From Cephalopachus bancanus (Eukaryota > Chordata > Mammalia > Primates > Tarsiidae): a stretch of DNA of 64,000 bases. A model generated the notes under the pieces. The model was not told the origin of the DNA and ran no database searches. It saw nothing but the letters and a program-made list of their open reading frames with translations. A program made the position numbers and the translations under genes. The stretch covers positions 11,741,501 to 11,805,500 of the forward strand of contig JAPVLO010000001.1 of the NCBI GenBank assembly GCA_027257055.1, written 5' to 3'. This document shows positions 10,900 through 24,684 of this stretch, one piece after another (positions within the stretch are counted from its first letter, which is position 1; each line of letters starts with the position of its first letter).

Positions 10900-12238
10900 G
10901 ACAAAATTACAGGACAGAAGTACTGACAAATTATAATCATGATTTTTCTGTTTACCTCATTAAATACTAATTCGAGGTGACTTCCTATTTTACATAAAAC
11001 TTTTTCTTTCCACTGACCACAGTTTCCTATTTTTAGCCATTTATGTAAATAAATGTAATATAAATTGGTATTAATCTGGTATAATTACTTCGTCCTTTTT
11101 TGCTACTTGAAGGGAAGCATAACTTTAATACTGACAAATTACCTCAGCTTTCAGGTTTTGCGATTACATTTGTTAAGCTGTAACTTCAGCAACAAATACT
11201 TTTTGAAAAGCAGTTTAGTTGATATTTTTCACAGAAACTTATTAACCAGACATATTCTTTAAAAGTATAAATATGCGGTAAGAATTCTACATCCTGAAAT
11301 TTTTTTGTATTCCTATATTGTTGACAAGGGCAAATAATCTAATGAATAGATAAATTTCAAATATTTAGTGGACACTCAAGAGAGACCCTGAAATATCGCT
11401 GGGGTCTCAAAAATGTGTGGGGAAAAAAAAAAAAAAACCAAGATGGCAAAGTTCACTGATTTTTCCAAGAAGATTGCCCGTAAAGTAACCAGAAGATGAC
11501 AGGGTCACTGAGATAGTGCAGGTTCTGTGTTTTGGAGGGATGCAGAGATTTCCAGTCATCCAAGGGTTCCTTTGGTGCTTTGTTTGAGTTTTAATCCTAT
11601 CTAAAATCAATTTCTTTAATCCTATCTAAAATAAACTGTTCTGCCAGAGATCTCAAGGGTGAAAAAGTTCTAGAAAAACGAGATGGTTCATTTCTTTGAT
11701 TCTTCATTTCCCGTTCAACCTTCAGCTCTGGTAGCAGGTGCCATGCTAGAAAGAGAAGTGGAATAAAACCCAAACCTGAAAGTTTCTGACACTCTCACTT
11801 GTTAATAAAACCTTTAAAATAATTTGTCCCCCCCCCACCTTCTAGCATCAGGGCCACTTATCTAAAAAGCAGTTATGTCTCATAAAGTCAGCATCTGAGT
11901 TGCAGCTGCATTTCACCACTGATACTTTCCTGATCAGACATGTGCCAACATGAACAATACCATACACAGCACTCTGTCTATATTTTGCTTTTAATTTTTT
12001 AAAAGTACTACCTAACAGTTAGTCAAAGCCCTGTGGAGAGAAAAAATATCATCTGAGAAAATAAGTAGTCTGAAAATTTGGGCAAAATTACCTGTTAGGA
12101 GGCAACAAGATCAGATATAAAGAAAAAGCACTACCCCTGTAACCTCCATTTCCATGGCCTATGTAAAGATTTTAGAGTACTGTCAGATCTCTTTTCATGT
12201 TTATCAGCTGGTAAACATACAGAAGTAAAAGTTACTTT
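10900..12238. other. Unassigned sequence with a small local duplication
   Basis: No gene was recognised. TTTAATCCTATCTAAAAT occurs twice, at about 11590 and 11613, as a local tandem duplication. A 15-base A-run begins near 11423 and a C-run lies near 11828. A short ATG frame at about 11443 (MAKFTDFSKKIARK...) ends after 18 codons and is not supported as a gene. Confidence 0.4.
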
Positions 12239-12336
12239 ATTTTTTGAGACAGGGTCTCACTATGTTGCCCAGATGGGCCACAAGCCTCAGTCTCTCAAAG
12301 TGCTGGAATTACAGGCATGAGCAACTGTACCCAGCC
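12239..12336 (-). repeat. Alu fragment (antisense monomer)
   Basis: Starts TTTTTTGAGACAGGGTCTCAC, continues with TATGTTGCCCAGA, CTCAAAGTGCTGGAATTACA and GGCATGAGCAACTG, and ends CCCAGCC. The middle of the arm is deleted, leaving about 98 bp. It is an old copy. Confidence 0.85.
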
Positions 12337-14936
12337 AAATGTGGCCAATTAGATTATTCTCTTCCACACACGAGTGTATATGAAAAAAAATTCATTCATA
12401 TGCACCTTGAGATGAAGGATCTCTTACCTTATATCAAAATATTCATGTCTGTTGGAAAATGAGGCAAACAAATCCGATTTTTCTAAAACAATGTTTTATT
12501 ATGAATGAACGTTCTTCCTTTTATTAAACTGCTTTAAATCTTTTATTTCTATTACATAACATTCAGACAACAATGGGAGGGATGATGTGGTGAAAAGCAA
12601 ACTAAGAGTGTAGTATTGTAACATTTAGAAGACGAATGGCAACAAAAATCCTAAGTCTGTTTCAGAATGTGGGAAAACTATGCTTTGCACGTGTTCTTCA
12701 GTTCCATAGGACCTCACTGGAAGAACAAGACACACTACTACTTAACATTCTTAGGTAGGTACATAAATATTCATTATTGAAAGATTATTTATGATCACAA
12801 ACATAATATGCAATACTAGTAAGTCCTAACTGCATTTAATGCTGTTTATGTAAAAGAAGCAAAAGCACCCATTTTGCAGCTGGTACTAAGCCACTTGACA
12901 TCAGAATAAATCTAAAAGATAATTTAAATTAGGTATATAGGATTTGCACTATGAATTAAGGCAAATATATTCTGATGCCCCTGTGGAAGCTAGGGTGCAT
13001 CTTATAAAATATCCTTCTTAGAAAAGTGTTTCTCTGTCTCTAAAGGTTGATTATTTACTGGCAAGTGAACTCAGAGGGCCAGATGGCCAAAGCCATAAGA
13101 GGTCTTTAGACAGTTCCTGTTAAAATTTTGGACAACAATTAACAGAAACCCATCAGGAATTCCCCACGGTTGACCCCTAAAGGGTGGTTAATCAGGAGCA
13201 TATGTGTTTATTTATACCAGCAGGTCCTTTTAATTAACAGCTCTGAGGTATGTACTTTTTGGAATTTTGTGCCATATATTAGGAAGCAGTTTTGAAAAGG
13301 CACAGTTATAAAGCATCATTCATATGAAAATTGAAAACAGAGGGCAGCAAAATGTCACAATGACTAGTCATAGGACATATAGGCCAAATATTTATCAGGA
13401 CCCAAAAGAAAATGGTTTCAGCTCGTTCTAAGAATTGCCAAGAGTCAATTCTGTTTTCGGTGCCCCACCCAATCTAGATGAGGTTACATAATCTATACTA
13501 TAGCCCTGCCTTGATAATTGGAATGTTGCTACTAATAATGAGTGCATACTATTCTCTTTGCTGCTACTTGCCATTCGGTTTCTTATCAACGCTGATGCAG
13601 GTGTGAGCTGACCTTAGGTGGGCTTCATGCTATGTGCACAATATATGCCAGCTGGTATAGTACTGAAGCTCTGGTAGCAATGCTACTCCTTAATTGAGAA
13701 GATGAATTTGGTGTAGGTAATGGTCTTTCCCTAATTGAGAAATTAGGTATTAAAAGATTATTTAAGTTCTCCTTCTTGGTCTTGATAGAATATTTAATAT
13801 TTAGGCAGATGGGATGTTATAATTGAAGACTAATACATGAAGAAGCAGAAACACCAGCTTCAACATCAAACCCACTCCCATGTAATTCATTAAATGAAGA
13901 CTATGTCACAATGTGGCCTTATTCCAAGAACTCCATAATCCCTTGATGCCGATAAGCTAGAACTTACTTTCAAGCTCTCCTTAGGCAAAATTAACCAGTA
14001 ATATCAATAATGCAAACACATCAATACAAATGTTCAAACTATTCATTTTAATTTGTTTTGGAATATTTACTTAGCTTCATACTCAATTAAATAATTGTTA
14101 TTCTGAAAGTACTTCTGAAATCATATTGGTATCTGATCTTTCCTTTGTGTATCTTTGGTTGATATTTGACCATGCATTTCATCTTCAAAGTTTCAGATTG
14201 ATTTACGATCTAGTATTTCACTGGATTTTGATAGAAGCTGTGGGAAGTAGTTTATTAGCAGGTCAAAGGATTCCCCCAAGTCTTCTTACTCCATGAGAAA
14301 TGTTTTCTTTCTTTTGCCACGCTCTTCCGATTTACCATCTGATACCCCAAGCCTCTTCAGAAAATTGCAGATTATTCCTAATTTCTATGATAAGGAAACA
14401 CTTTTTTCTGAAAATACTAGCAAATTCCACATTCTTAAAAGTTATGCACACAACTTGCTGCAAAAATGATTGTAATATTAAAGATGCAAAGACATTCCCT
14501 TGGCATATATATTCATTGTTGTTAAGTGAGATAAGAGGTTTTGTATGATCAACCTCAAATATAAATGAATAATACTCATATTATAATTCAAATGTGAATC
14601 TCCAAATTAAATCAGAACCTTATGTTGTTGGCTTTGCTGGAGATTAAGTAACAGTTAATAAGTTCAATGAAGCAATAGATGATTGTATTACATTTAATGA
14701 ATCAGATTCCAGTATTTTTTAACACAATAATAGCCAATTTTACTTGATTTTATATTTGGGGGAAGATGAAGCTTCAATTACCCATTAATACAAAACATAA
14801 TAGTATTGCTCAATTTGAATACTAAAGCCTATAATTCTCGGTAAGTTTATTTAAAATCATACTGAATTTATTTTAAAATAAAACAATTTTAGTTCTCTGT
14901 AGTAGCTTCACTGAATCACTAACAAGCAGTAATTAC
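12337..14936. other. Unassigned unique sequence, possibly with conserved non-coding DNA
   Basis: No repeat or exon was recognised over 2.6 kb, one of the longer repeat-poor stretches. The part around 13040-13330 has mixed composition with homeobox-type TTAATTAA words (GGTCCTTTTAATTAACAGC at about 13225) and no transposon landmarks. It is a candidate for an unannotated regulatory element, by inference only. Confidence 0.35.
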
Positions 14937-14945
14937 CCTATCATT

Positions 14946-15243
14946 ATTTATTTATTTATTTATTTTTTTGAGTTGGAGTCTCACTCTGTCACCCAGACTG
15001 GAGTGCAGTGGTGGCTCCCGGCCACCGCAGCCTCGACCTGCTGGGCTCCGGCGATCCTTCCGACTCAGCCTTCCGAGTAGCCGGAATTACAGGCATGCGC
15101 TACCACGCCCGGCTGATTTTTTGATTTATTGTAGAGATGAGGTCTCGCTGCTCAGGAGGGTCTCGAACCCGTGGGCTCAGGCAATTCACTCACCTCAGCC
15201 TCCCAAGGGCGCGGGATTGCAGGCTGAGCCACCGAGCCCAGCT
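14946..15243 (-). mobile_element. Full-length lineage-specific Alu (short form) with TSD
   Basis: The antisense tail (TTTA)n-T7 is followed by GAGTTGGAGTCTCACTCTGTC, both arms, and the 5' end AGCCACCGAGCCCAGC. The left arm carries the complement of CAGCGAGACCTC, the short form lacking the ACTTGG seen in other copies. Flanks CCTATCATT (14937-14945) and CCTAATCATT (15244-15253) look like the target-site duplication with one indel. The 132-codon frame reading into it is Alu-derived. Confidence 0.92.
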
Positions 15244-15804
15244 CCTAATCATTTTTCAAATGCTTCACTTGAAAAAGAGTTCAAGCAATGGGAGGAGAGC
15301 AATTTTGTACCATTTTGTGTGTTATATGTCAAGGAAGAAACACAGTTACTTGTGGTGTTAGTGTAACTGATTAGGCCTAGATTTAAAGTGGCTTTGAGCA
15401 AGGCATTATTTTTATTTAAATTGAAATGAATGCTATGATAATGTCAAGATGTTCTGGACTTGTATACCCTGCTAACAATGCCTGCTGTAAGTACCTTACA
15501 TTCTGTTGAGATTAGACTGTGCATATTATTGTATTGAAAAACAATAAACATGAAGAAGGTTACCATAATATATCTATGTTACCAATGTCACACATCACAG
15601 GATAGGACTCTAAAATCTTACAAATTTCACCAAATTTCATCCTGATACCAAAGAATGATGATGAGATCTCATCTTGTATGTTGTGGCTGTATTTTGAAAT
15701 CCATTGATTTGCATTTTTGTAGCTTGATGAATAATGCTTTGCTTGCATATTGAAGCAGACAATCCTAATCAAACAATAAACTAATAAAATTGAAAGTATT
15801 TTAT

Positions 15805-15808
<4 letters not shown>

Positions 15809-15855
<47 letters not shown>
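15809..15855. repeat. (TG)n microsatellite
   Basis: About 23 uninterrupted TG dinucleotides, a Z-DNA-prone tract that is likely length-variable. Confidence 0.97.
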
Positions 15856-15857
<2 letters not shown>

Positions 15858-18439
15858 CAGATCAGTTTCTATTATAAAATCAAGGCTTTAAACTACTATT
15901 GGGGATTTTGACAATAATCTAATAAAAATTTTTAATACCTCTGGAACTTTGGGTTATTCCTTTTAATTTAGTAACTTAACCAAAAATGTAAAACTAATTT
16001 TCATAGAACAAAGACTGTTTTCTAGGTCTTAAGACCTAGTCAATACATTTTCATTTTCCACCACTAAACATTGAGTCACCCATTAATTATGGGGGAGGGC
16101 CTAAGAATTGGTAAAGTGTCATTTTGCATTATAAAGTTTAAGGGAAAATGATCCCTATGCTAGTGATGGCATACTTGAGATAATCCTGAATAGAACATAT
16201 ATCGCCAGAGACTCTCAGCATATAAAGACAATCTATCTTTTTGAAAAGCAAATATAATCTTGATAAAATATGGTTTCGAAAAGAAAGTGAAACGTTATCA
16301 AGTAGCTCTAAACATATTTTCCTTATAATTACTCCGTTATGCATTTGTAGTTAAATATATTTACTTAGAAATGGATGTGTGTGTTTTTTTTCCAGAACAC
16401 AACTTTCTCAGTAACTTTTATTTCTCTGTACTACACCTGTTAGAGCTTTGACAAACACACATTATAGTGGCAAGGTTAAATGCGCATATGAAAATGAGGA
16501 CAATATTTTATGTAGGTCTCTTGAAATTTACGTCTTCTGTTCCCAGAATGAATATACTCTACCAGAGGCTATGGAGAGGTGGGATAATTGTCAATCATAT
16601 AATCAGGTATCAATTTTAAAGAGCAGAGGTGTGCTGAGTTAACTTTGGCTAATGGGTTCTACTGTTTAAAGACACACACAAAAAAGATAGATACAGGACA
16701 GAAAACAAGCTTACTAGCGACACTGACAAGCCTCAATAAGAACAGAATTTTCCCAAATGCAAAGCACATGTGGCCCTAATGTGGGAGAGATGTGCCAACA
16801 GAAAGAATCTCCTGCTTCCAACACTAGTGTCCTGCTGTAGTGTTGGGTCTTTTAATCTATATATTTGTTTTTATTGGTTCCATTCATCTGGCCATTGTTT
16901 CTGTTTCCTCAAATTAAAACTGTCTCATGGGGATGCCTTTGATCAGATCAGCCAATCTTCAGAAGGCATGGGGTAGCTTATTGTGTTCACATTTTATATG
17001 GTAGCTTGCAGAACACTGATTAGCTTGTGGGTGTTGCTTTTGGGAAGGTGATTGATTAGCTTTCATACAACCTATTTCAATGTGTGGGTAGGATGTCAGA
17101 CTTGCAGGAAACAAATCATAACAATATGCTAGAAGAGGGTTTGTTCATACTCTGAGGCATTTGAAAGGAAAGTGCTGAAACGTTCAGGCATTGATCTTGA
17201 ATTGCTAACACAGGCACCCACGAAGTATTAGCTATTATAATTGTTACCATAAATAAAAATGTGATGATGTTGTTACAGGCCTTTTCAGTTCACATCCTTA
17301 AGAATCTGAGACATCATAATACACTAACAATGAAAACACTCCTTTTCAAACCTTATCCTCTGGATTGAAGTACAGCACTGTTTATGAAATGGATGGTAAT
17401 TCCTCTGGATCCATGCTTAAATTTAGAGCTTGGTTTACTCTTTTCATTTTGTTTCCTTAGAAATGAATGGGCTGGCACAAAGGATGTTCCCAGGTATGAG
17501 AAGTTATCAGCCGTCACAGTCACTTCCATTGTGAGAGTTGGCTTCTCTAGGATTAAATTACAAATCACACATTTCCCCCATGTTAAGCTAGCAGTATTCT
17601 ACAGGTGCCAGGTCATATGGGGCAGACTGACTGTCGTATTTTTCATTCTCTTCTAGGTCACAGAATGAAAGGCATATTATCATCAGCCCTCCTGTTGATT
17701 TTTGTCTGAGTAGCCAGCCTTCAGTGATTGCCAGTATGGCTATTAGCCACACACTTATTCAAGCTAATATGATACAGCTATTTTGCTGATGACTGCTCTT
17801 TGGATTTTAGATTTCTTATGCTCGAGAGTCTTTCAAAAATTAAAAAAGAAGTGTCCTACTAGAAATATGTCAAAGCAAAACGTGCTACAACTATATGCAA
17901 AATATAAAATGGAAACTGAGACAATTATTTAGACAAAAAAGGCAAAACTATGCAATACAAAAATGTTTGAGAAAATATTCACGAGTATAGTTTAAACTGT
18001 TAAAGACATTTGCTTTAATATGCTATAAACTATTTTATGGTTTTCTTCATTACATGATATTGGAACGTTGCCCAAATATTTAATATTGCTGCTAGTAACA
18101 TCAGTAAATCCAGATATATGTTTTTACAAGGAAGTTTACTCATAATTTAAAACAATGTATATTAATTGAAAATATACACTAAATTTTTCTAACTTGTAAA
18201 CATGCATGACCTATTTTTTAAATTTTAGTAAAGTCCAGCTATTTTTAAAAGTCATATAAAGGTAAAACAATGCAATTTTTTCTAATTAATTAATATGATC
18301 ATGTTAGAGATTTTTAATTAATATTTTAATATCTTCCATTTGGAATTTAAGGCATATTCATTGCAGAAAATAGGAAATATTTGGGGAACATTGCATATAG
18401 ATTAATGTAAACAAAATCACCAAAGAATAAACAAGTCTG
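15856..18439. other. Unassigned AT-rich sequence
   Basis: No gene, RNA or clear repeat was recognised. The open frames here (for example 16770-16976 and 17384-17656) have no recognisable motifs. Confidence 0.35.
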
Positions 18440-18878
18440 TTATGAATTAAATTATGTACTCAAAAACAAAATATTGAAGTCCTAATCCCTGCTACCTCAG
18501 AATGTGACATTATTTAGAAATAGAGTCTTGCAGATGTTAATCAGATTAAGATGAGGTCTTAGTGGAGTGGGAAAAGTTTCTAATTTAATATGGCTTGTGT
18601 TTTTGTAACAAGATAGTCATGTGAAGATAGGGAGCTCTCTGTGTGAAGGCAAAGGATTGGAGTAACGCATCTTTGGGATGCCAAAGTTTGGCAGCAAACT
18701 ACCAGAAGCTGGAAAAAATGAGAAAGGATATTCCTATAAGTTTCAGAGGACACCTGTCATTGATAATACCTGGATTTCATATTTCCCAACTCCAGAACTG
18801 TGAGACAATGAATTTCTATTGTTCTAAGCCTCCCAATTTGTGGTATTTTGTTACAACAGCCCTAGAACACTAATAAAA
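18440..18878 (+). repeat. MLT1-type LTR (ERVL-MaLR), sense
   Basis: Landmarks in order: TATTGAAGTCCTAATCCCTG, CTCAGAATGTGACATTATTT, GTCTTGCAGATGTTAATCAG, AGATGAGGTCTTAGTGGAG, CCAGAAGCTGGAAAAAATG, CCAGAACTGTGAGACAATGA, then AATTTGTGGTATTTTGTTAC and CAGCCCTAGAACACTAATA. These are the body and 3' end of an MLT1 LTR. The 76-codon frame at 18643-18873 lies inside it and is not a gene. Confidence 0.85.
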
Positions 18879-20651
18879 AATCATCCGAAAACATGTAGTA
18901 AATATCTACCCAATTGAAGACATTGTGTGATGCGTTAGAGGAGAAAAATGTAGACATTATCAATATATCTAAATGTCTCTCCAAGTCTCATCAACATATT
19001 ACTAATGTTTTAATATATATAAGTGCCCTATTGTGTATAATAAAATCATATTGATGAGTTAATATAGAAGGCCTTTGGGATTCGTATTGAGAGGTCAAAT
19101 TGGACCCTTCTCTAATAGTTCCTTTGATAACTACATTTTTCTGAATCTTTTATGGGTCTAGCTGAGTCAAACTCACACTGAGCACAGAAGCCAGTCTTGG
19201 AAATTTGCACATGATTATTGACAGTTAAAAGAGCAAAAGTAAAAGTTGCACAGGACATGAATTTAGCAAGGGTAAGAGTTCAGTGGGTAGAAAAAGCAGC
19301 AATAACTTACTTGAGGAGATGATCTCTGCGATAGGTTTTAAGAATGAGTGAAATATTTCATGAATCTTTCAGAGGAGGAAAAGGTGGGGAAGAATATGGA
19401 GCCCTAAACAGTTGCCCGATTTACTATTGCTTCTTTCACACATGACACTGCCCAAGTTTTCCATCTAGGTTCTAGTTTAATTTCCATCTTTCACTGAAAC
19501 ATCAAAAAAGTTCCTAAGTGACTATAAAACAGGAACCTGTTGATCGAATCAGTGTTTCTCAAATTAAAACTTCTACAAAAAATGAAACAGAATTGCAAAA
19601 ATTAGGGCATTTGACTGGTTAGAAGCAGCAGAGCAAATCCACAGTCAAAATCAGCAAATGCACGAGATAACTTCCCCTAATCTCTCTCCCCATCTCCCCA
19701 CAGCCCACCAGTCTAGAGCCCCTTTCCTGTGGGAAGGCATCGCTAATCAATCACAACTCACTTTCCTGATGACAAGTGAACAGTGAAGAGTCCTCATCTC
19801 AGCACTGAAGCAGACACCCACCACTTAATCAGGGGTGGTGTGCTGTGTGTGTGTGTGTCTGTGTGTGTGTGTGTTAGTAAAAAGGGGATGTATGCCTTGT
19901 AACTATAGATTCCTCAGAAAGGGTGAAAGAGAAAGATTGGATAAAGATTTCAAGAATGCAAAAAGATGGAAAAAGAAAAGGAGCATTGTTTCCAATAAAG
20001 CTGTGAGAAAATATATGTATTTTTTACCTCTTTGAAAATATATGCTCTCTGAAATAAGCTTTATTCATTTACAAAAATCTCTTGATAGCCTTCATGCAAT
20101 TCTACAGCAGTTAAACCATCATTAGCAGATGATGCCAGCTTGCTTTCACAAGTGCGTTTAATATAGTATAATTTATGGATTTTCGTTTCAAAATAAGTAC
20201 CACTTATCCTGTCTGGCACCTCTTCCTCCTTCTCTATCACAAAGTGTCGGCTGTGAGTGGAGTAGCCTCCAGCAAGGAGACCTATTGATAGCTGTTCCTT
20301 CCTCCCCTGCTTAGCAAAGCCAACTGGTGATGTGTCACTCCTGGGTGCTCTTGGCCAAGCAGACACATGGTCCACCCTTTGCTAAGTCTTTTAATAAGAA
20401 ACTGGTTTGTATACCATTGGATCCGCAAAGAATTATATAAATGCAAGAAAATGATGATTCTGAGTTAGAAGTTCGCATGAACTCTTTTAGCCACCTGAGT
20501 ACAACCATAGAAAGGCATACATTTTTATGTAGAGTGGCCTCATTCCAAGCATCGAGAGAGGATGCATTTCAACGTAGGAGACCAATTAAACTCAAACTAA
20601 TCTGGTGAAACGCCACCTTACTTCGGATACCTGTTTTCTTCATGCAGTACT
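18879..20651. other. Unassigned sequence with a short (TG)n tract
   Basis: No gene could be supported. (TG)n with one interruption lies at 19838-19874. An antisense 104-codon frame (20375 to 20061) ends just before an AATAAAG signal and is the most coding-like of the orphan frames, but I recognise no domain in it. Confidence 0.35.
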
Positions 20652-20822
20652 GACTACCTAATTTGAAGAGCCCAGTGCAAAAATTTAAATGTGGGGCCCC
20701 TGCTTAAAAAGATTATTAGGAATACCAAGCTGATAACAGCAGAGCATTAAACCAAGCATAGGCTATTTAAAGCAGAGTCTTGAGTGTCTTCATGGGTCCT
20801 GTACCCATGAAGCTAGCAATGT
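20652..20822. repeat. Ancient interspersed repeat, family not named
   Basis: Landmarks GAGCCCAGTGCAAAAATT, GTGGGGCCCCTGCTTAAAAA, GCAGAGCATTAAACCAAGC and GTACCCATGAAGCTAGCAATG recall a common old mammalian repeat with the phrase GGGGCCC...CCCATGAAGCC. I cannot name the family with confidence. Confidence 0.5.
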
Positions 20823-21479
20823 TTTCATGGTTTGATGCAGCCATATTGTGTTGACTTCATCAGTACTGGAACTGGTATTGTCATTTACCAATAATCCCAT
20901 CTCTTATTTATCCTTTGATGGAAGAATTTTTCTTCCATTTATTCATAGTCTTACTTGAAAGGGACCAAATGAATGTTGCATGGTTTTAATTTTACATACT
21001 ATAGACAGATAGTCAAAGTCTTTCTAGGTGTAAAGGTTTATTAAAAATAAATTCATAATTCTGTGAGTTTAAAAAAGGTCGTAAATTACTTAAAAATGAA
21101 TAGCTATTTTCTTAGGTGGTAGTTTTAACAATAATATATTAACTGGTAATTCCAAAATGACCTTATATTAAACTCTAATTTTTTCATGGAATTTTTCATT
21201 GATTTACTATTCTGAACTCATCATTACTGAGATGAAAAATAATGATCCCAGTTATTAGAATATTAAAAAATATTAAGAGCACAGGAAGTGAAATTTTACA
21301 AACCAAGTGTATTCCAATATATCAGTTTTTTCTTCATTGATATGCAGATCTGGGCTCCTACAATTTCAATCACACTAGTATTTTGTGGTATCTATTTCTT
21401 TATGGAGAGAAAGAGAGCAATTGATATCCAAATTAATCTTTCGTGTGTGTGTTACCTACCTTAGCAACTTCACTGAGGT
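20823..21479. other. Unassigned AT-rich sequence
   Basis: No supported feature between the unnamed repeat and the antisense L1M. Confidence 0.4.
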
Positions 21480-23235
21480 ATATTTTATGTATTACAAAAT
21501 TTAAAGTGTAGCTTTACCAAGAGGTGACACCATAATCAAAAACCAGTTTTAGAATGCTTCTATTCACCCAATAGCATCACTCCTGCCTATGTCCTGTTTC
21601 CATATATTTATCTTCCCTGTACATTTCATGTAAATGAAATTATAGACTCTGTGCTCCTGTGTCTGGCTTTTTTTACTTAGCATAATTTTTTGAGGTTCAT
21701 TTATGATGTGGCATATGTCAGTAGATTGTTGTTCTTTTATTGTTGAATAGTATTCTATGGTATAAATATGTCACATCTTGTCTATCTATTCCCAGTTGAA
21801 CATTTAAGTTATTTCCAGTATGGGGGTATTAAAAATAACGCTGCTATGAATAGTCACATGTAAGTTTTTAACATGGACATGTATTTTTATTTCTCTTGGG
21901 TAGATACCTAGCAGTGAAATTGCTGAGCCATATGGTAGTTTTATGTTTAACTTTCTGAGAAGTTGCTAAACTGTTTTCTAAAGTGGCTACACTATTTTAC
22001 ATTCCCAGAAAAATATGTGAGGGTGTTCATTTCTCCACCTTCTTGCCAATATTTATTTTAGTCTGTCTCAAGTATTATAACCACTGCTTTTAAATTTTTA
22101 TTTTTATTTTGCAAATTTATGGAGTACATGAGAAATTTTTTAAATGTATATAATGAATAATGATCAAGTCAGTGTAATCACTATTGTAATTGCTATTGTG
22201 GCTTAATTTGCATTTTTCTTAATGTCTTATGATACTAAGCATCATTTTATGTACTTATTAATCATTCATATATCTTCTTATTTGTCTGTTCATGTTTTCT
22301 GCCCATTTTGTATTGGTTTATTTGTCTTCTAATTATCGAGCTGTAAGTATTCTTTATAAATTTTAACTACAAGTTCCTTATTGGATATATGTTGTGCAAA
22401 CATTTCTCCCAATCTGTTACCTTCTCATTTTCTTAATGACCATTTTTAAAATGTAAATTTTAAACTTTGAATTTTGATGCTCAATTTATTCTTTTATTTT
22501 ATGGACTGTGTTTTTAGTGTCATGTCTAAGAAACTGTTTCCTAACCCAAGGTCTCAGAATTTTTCTCTTACATTTTACACAAGTTTCACTGTTTTAGTTA
22601 CTTTATTTAAGTTAGTGATCCATTGAGTTAATTTTTTGGATGGTGTGACATGTAAGTCTAAGTTCATTTTTTTTGCATGTGGATATCCAGTTGTCCCAGC
22701 ACCATCTGTTGAATGGACTGTCACTTCCTCAGTGAATATTTTTGGCCCCTTTGTCAAAAATAAATTGACTATAAATATTTATTTCTGGATTCTCAACTCT
22801 GTTCCATTTCTCTTCTCAATAGGTCTGTCCTTACTGTTTGATAACTGAAAGTTTTGAAAGTGGTAATTGAAAGTCCTCCAACTTGTTTTTTTCCAAATTG
22901 TTTTGGTTATTCTCTACTTTTCATCTCTATGCCAATTTTTAGATTTGTTTATTAACATCTAGGGAAGGAAACACCTGCAGGAATTTTGAAAGAGATTGAC
23001 TTGACTCTTCAGATGAATTGGGGGAGAGTTGCCATTTTTAACAATTTTGAATCTTTCAATCCACACACATGAAATGTATATCTATCTACTTATAGGTTAG
23101 ATTGCTCTCAGCAAAGTTTTGTGATTTTTTTTAATGTAGAAGTCATTACTTCTTGTTCTTAAACTCACTTTTTAGGATTTGTTTTGATGCTATGGTGAAT
23201 GAAATTTTATTCTGAATTTTATTTTTGGACCATTC
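21480..23235 (-). repeat. L1M 3' part, antisense
   Basis: Complement of an old L1. It runs from the 3' UTR (TTCACTGAGGTATATTTTA) through the end of ORF2: GGCTTTTTTTACTTAGCATA, GTTGAATAGTATTCTATGG, TAGATACCTAGCAGTGAAAT, TGCTGAGCCATATGGTAG, and further into ORF2 with CCAGCACCATCTGTTGAA and ATTCTCAACTCTGTTCCATT. At about 22085-22200 a short piece (GCAAATTTATGGAGTACATG) resembling the 3' UTR of another L1 seems to be nested. Coding capacity is lost. Confidence 0.8.
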
Positions 23236-23263
23236 ATTGCTTGCATGCATATAATCCTTTTAA

Positions 23264-23792
23264 ATGTACAGTCATATGCTGCATGACAACTTTTTGACCA
23301 GTGACGTGGTCCCGGAAGTCCATGATGAAGCTGAAAAGTGCCCATCTCCTAGTGATGTCCTATCTTTTCCTCTATCCTGCTACAACGCATTACTCACATG
23401 TTGGTGGTGATGTATGTGGAAACACACTTACTGTGTTTCTAGTTGTATAAATGTGTACAGTAGTGTCCTAGGTCTTTACACCACTCACTCACTGATGCCT
23501 CAGACGGATTTCAGAGCAACTTCCAGTCTTGAAAGCTCCATCAGTGGTCAATGTCTTGTTGAGGAGTACCATTTAAGGGAAATCTTTCATGCCATATTTT
23601 TACAGAACCTTTTCTATGTTTTGATATGTTTACATGCACTAACACGTACCTATATGTAGCCGAGATGTGTGCTGAGCTGCACCATCCAGGCATTTGCAAG
23701 TACACCGTATACTGTTCAGACAATGATGAAATTGCCTAATTATGCACTTCTCAGAATCTATCCCATCATTAAGCTATGCAGGCCTGTACTTT
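23264..23792. mobile_element. Tigger/MER6-like DNA transposon remnant
   Basis: Left end TACAGTCATATGCTGCATGA and right end TAAGCTATGCAGGCCTGTAC are diverged inverted repeats flanked by TA. Inside, AGTGATGTCCTATC, GCATTACTCACATG, TCCTAGGTCTTTACACCACT and TAATTATGCACTTCTCAGAA match my memory of a TcMar-Tigger non-autonomous family (MER6 type). The family name is uncertain. No transposase frame survives. Confidence 0.65.
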
Positions 23793-23813
23793 AATAGAAG
23801 ACATTTTTAAGCC

Positions 23814-23818
<5 letters not shown>

Positions 23819-23879
<61 letters not shown>
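23819..23879. repeat. (CT)n microsatellite in the place of an Alu tail
   Basis: About 30 uninterrupted CT dinucleotides abut the GTTGGAGTCTCACTCTGTCG end of the next Alu, exactly where an antisense poly-T should lie. It is a perfect homopurine/homopyrimidine mirror tract able to form triplex DNA. Confidence 0.97.
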
Positions 23880-24454
<575 letters not shown>

Positions 24455-24684
24455 TCTTTTTTTTTTTTAATAACAAATGCTCCTTGTGGAAATCATGACT
24501 GTAATACAAGCATCACCGGAAGCTGCAATATCAAGGAGTTAAGTCACACCTGCATCCACTTTGCATCTCTGGTCCCGTCTCCAAGACATATGCGGGTCAG
24601 CCAAGGCTGGGATGAGTTCCAGTTCCACATGTTTTCTTTAGCTCTATTTGTCCTTCAGATATTTTCTGGACTGGTTGAAGAGCT

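Noticed and set aside
11443..11500. Short frame starting MAKFTDFSKKIARK after a 15-base A-run
   Set aside because: Stops after 18 codons and has no homologue that I recognise; the A-run precedes it, so it is not the tail of a processed pseudogene in this orientation.
23819..23879. CRISPR-like or regular array reading of simple repeats
   Set aside because: The (CT)n, (GT)n, (GATA)n and (TTTG)n tracts are microsatellites without spacers; no repeat-spacer structure exists anywhere in the window.
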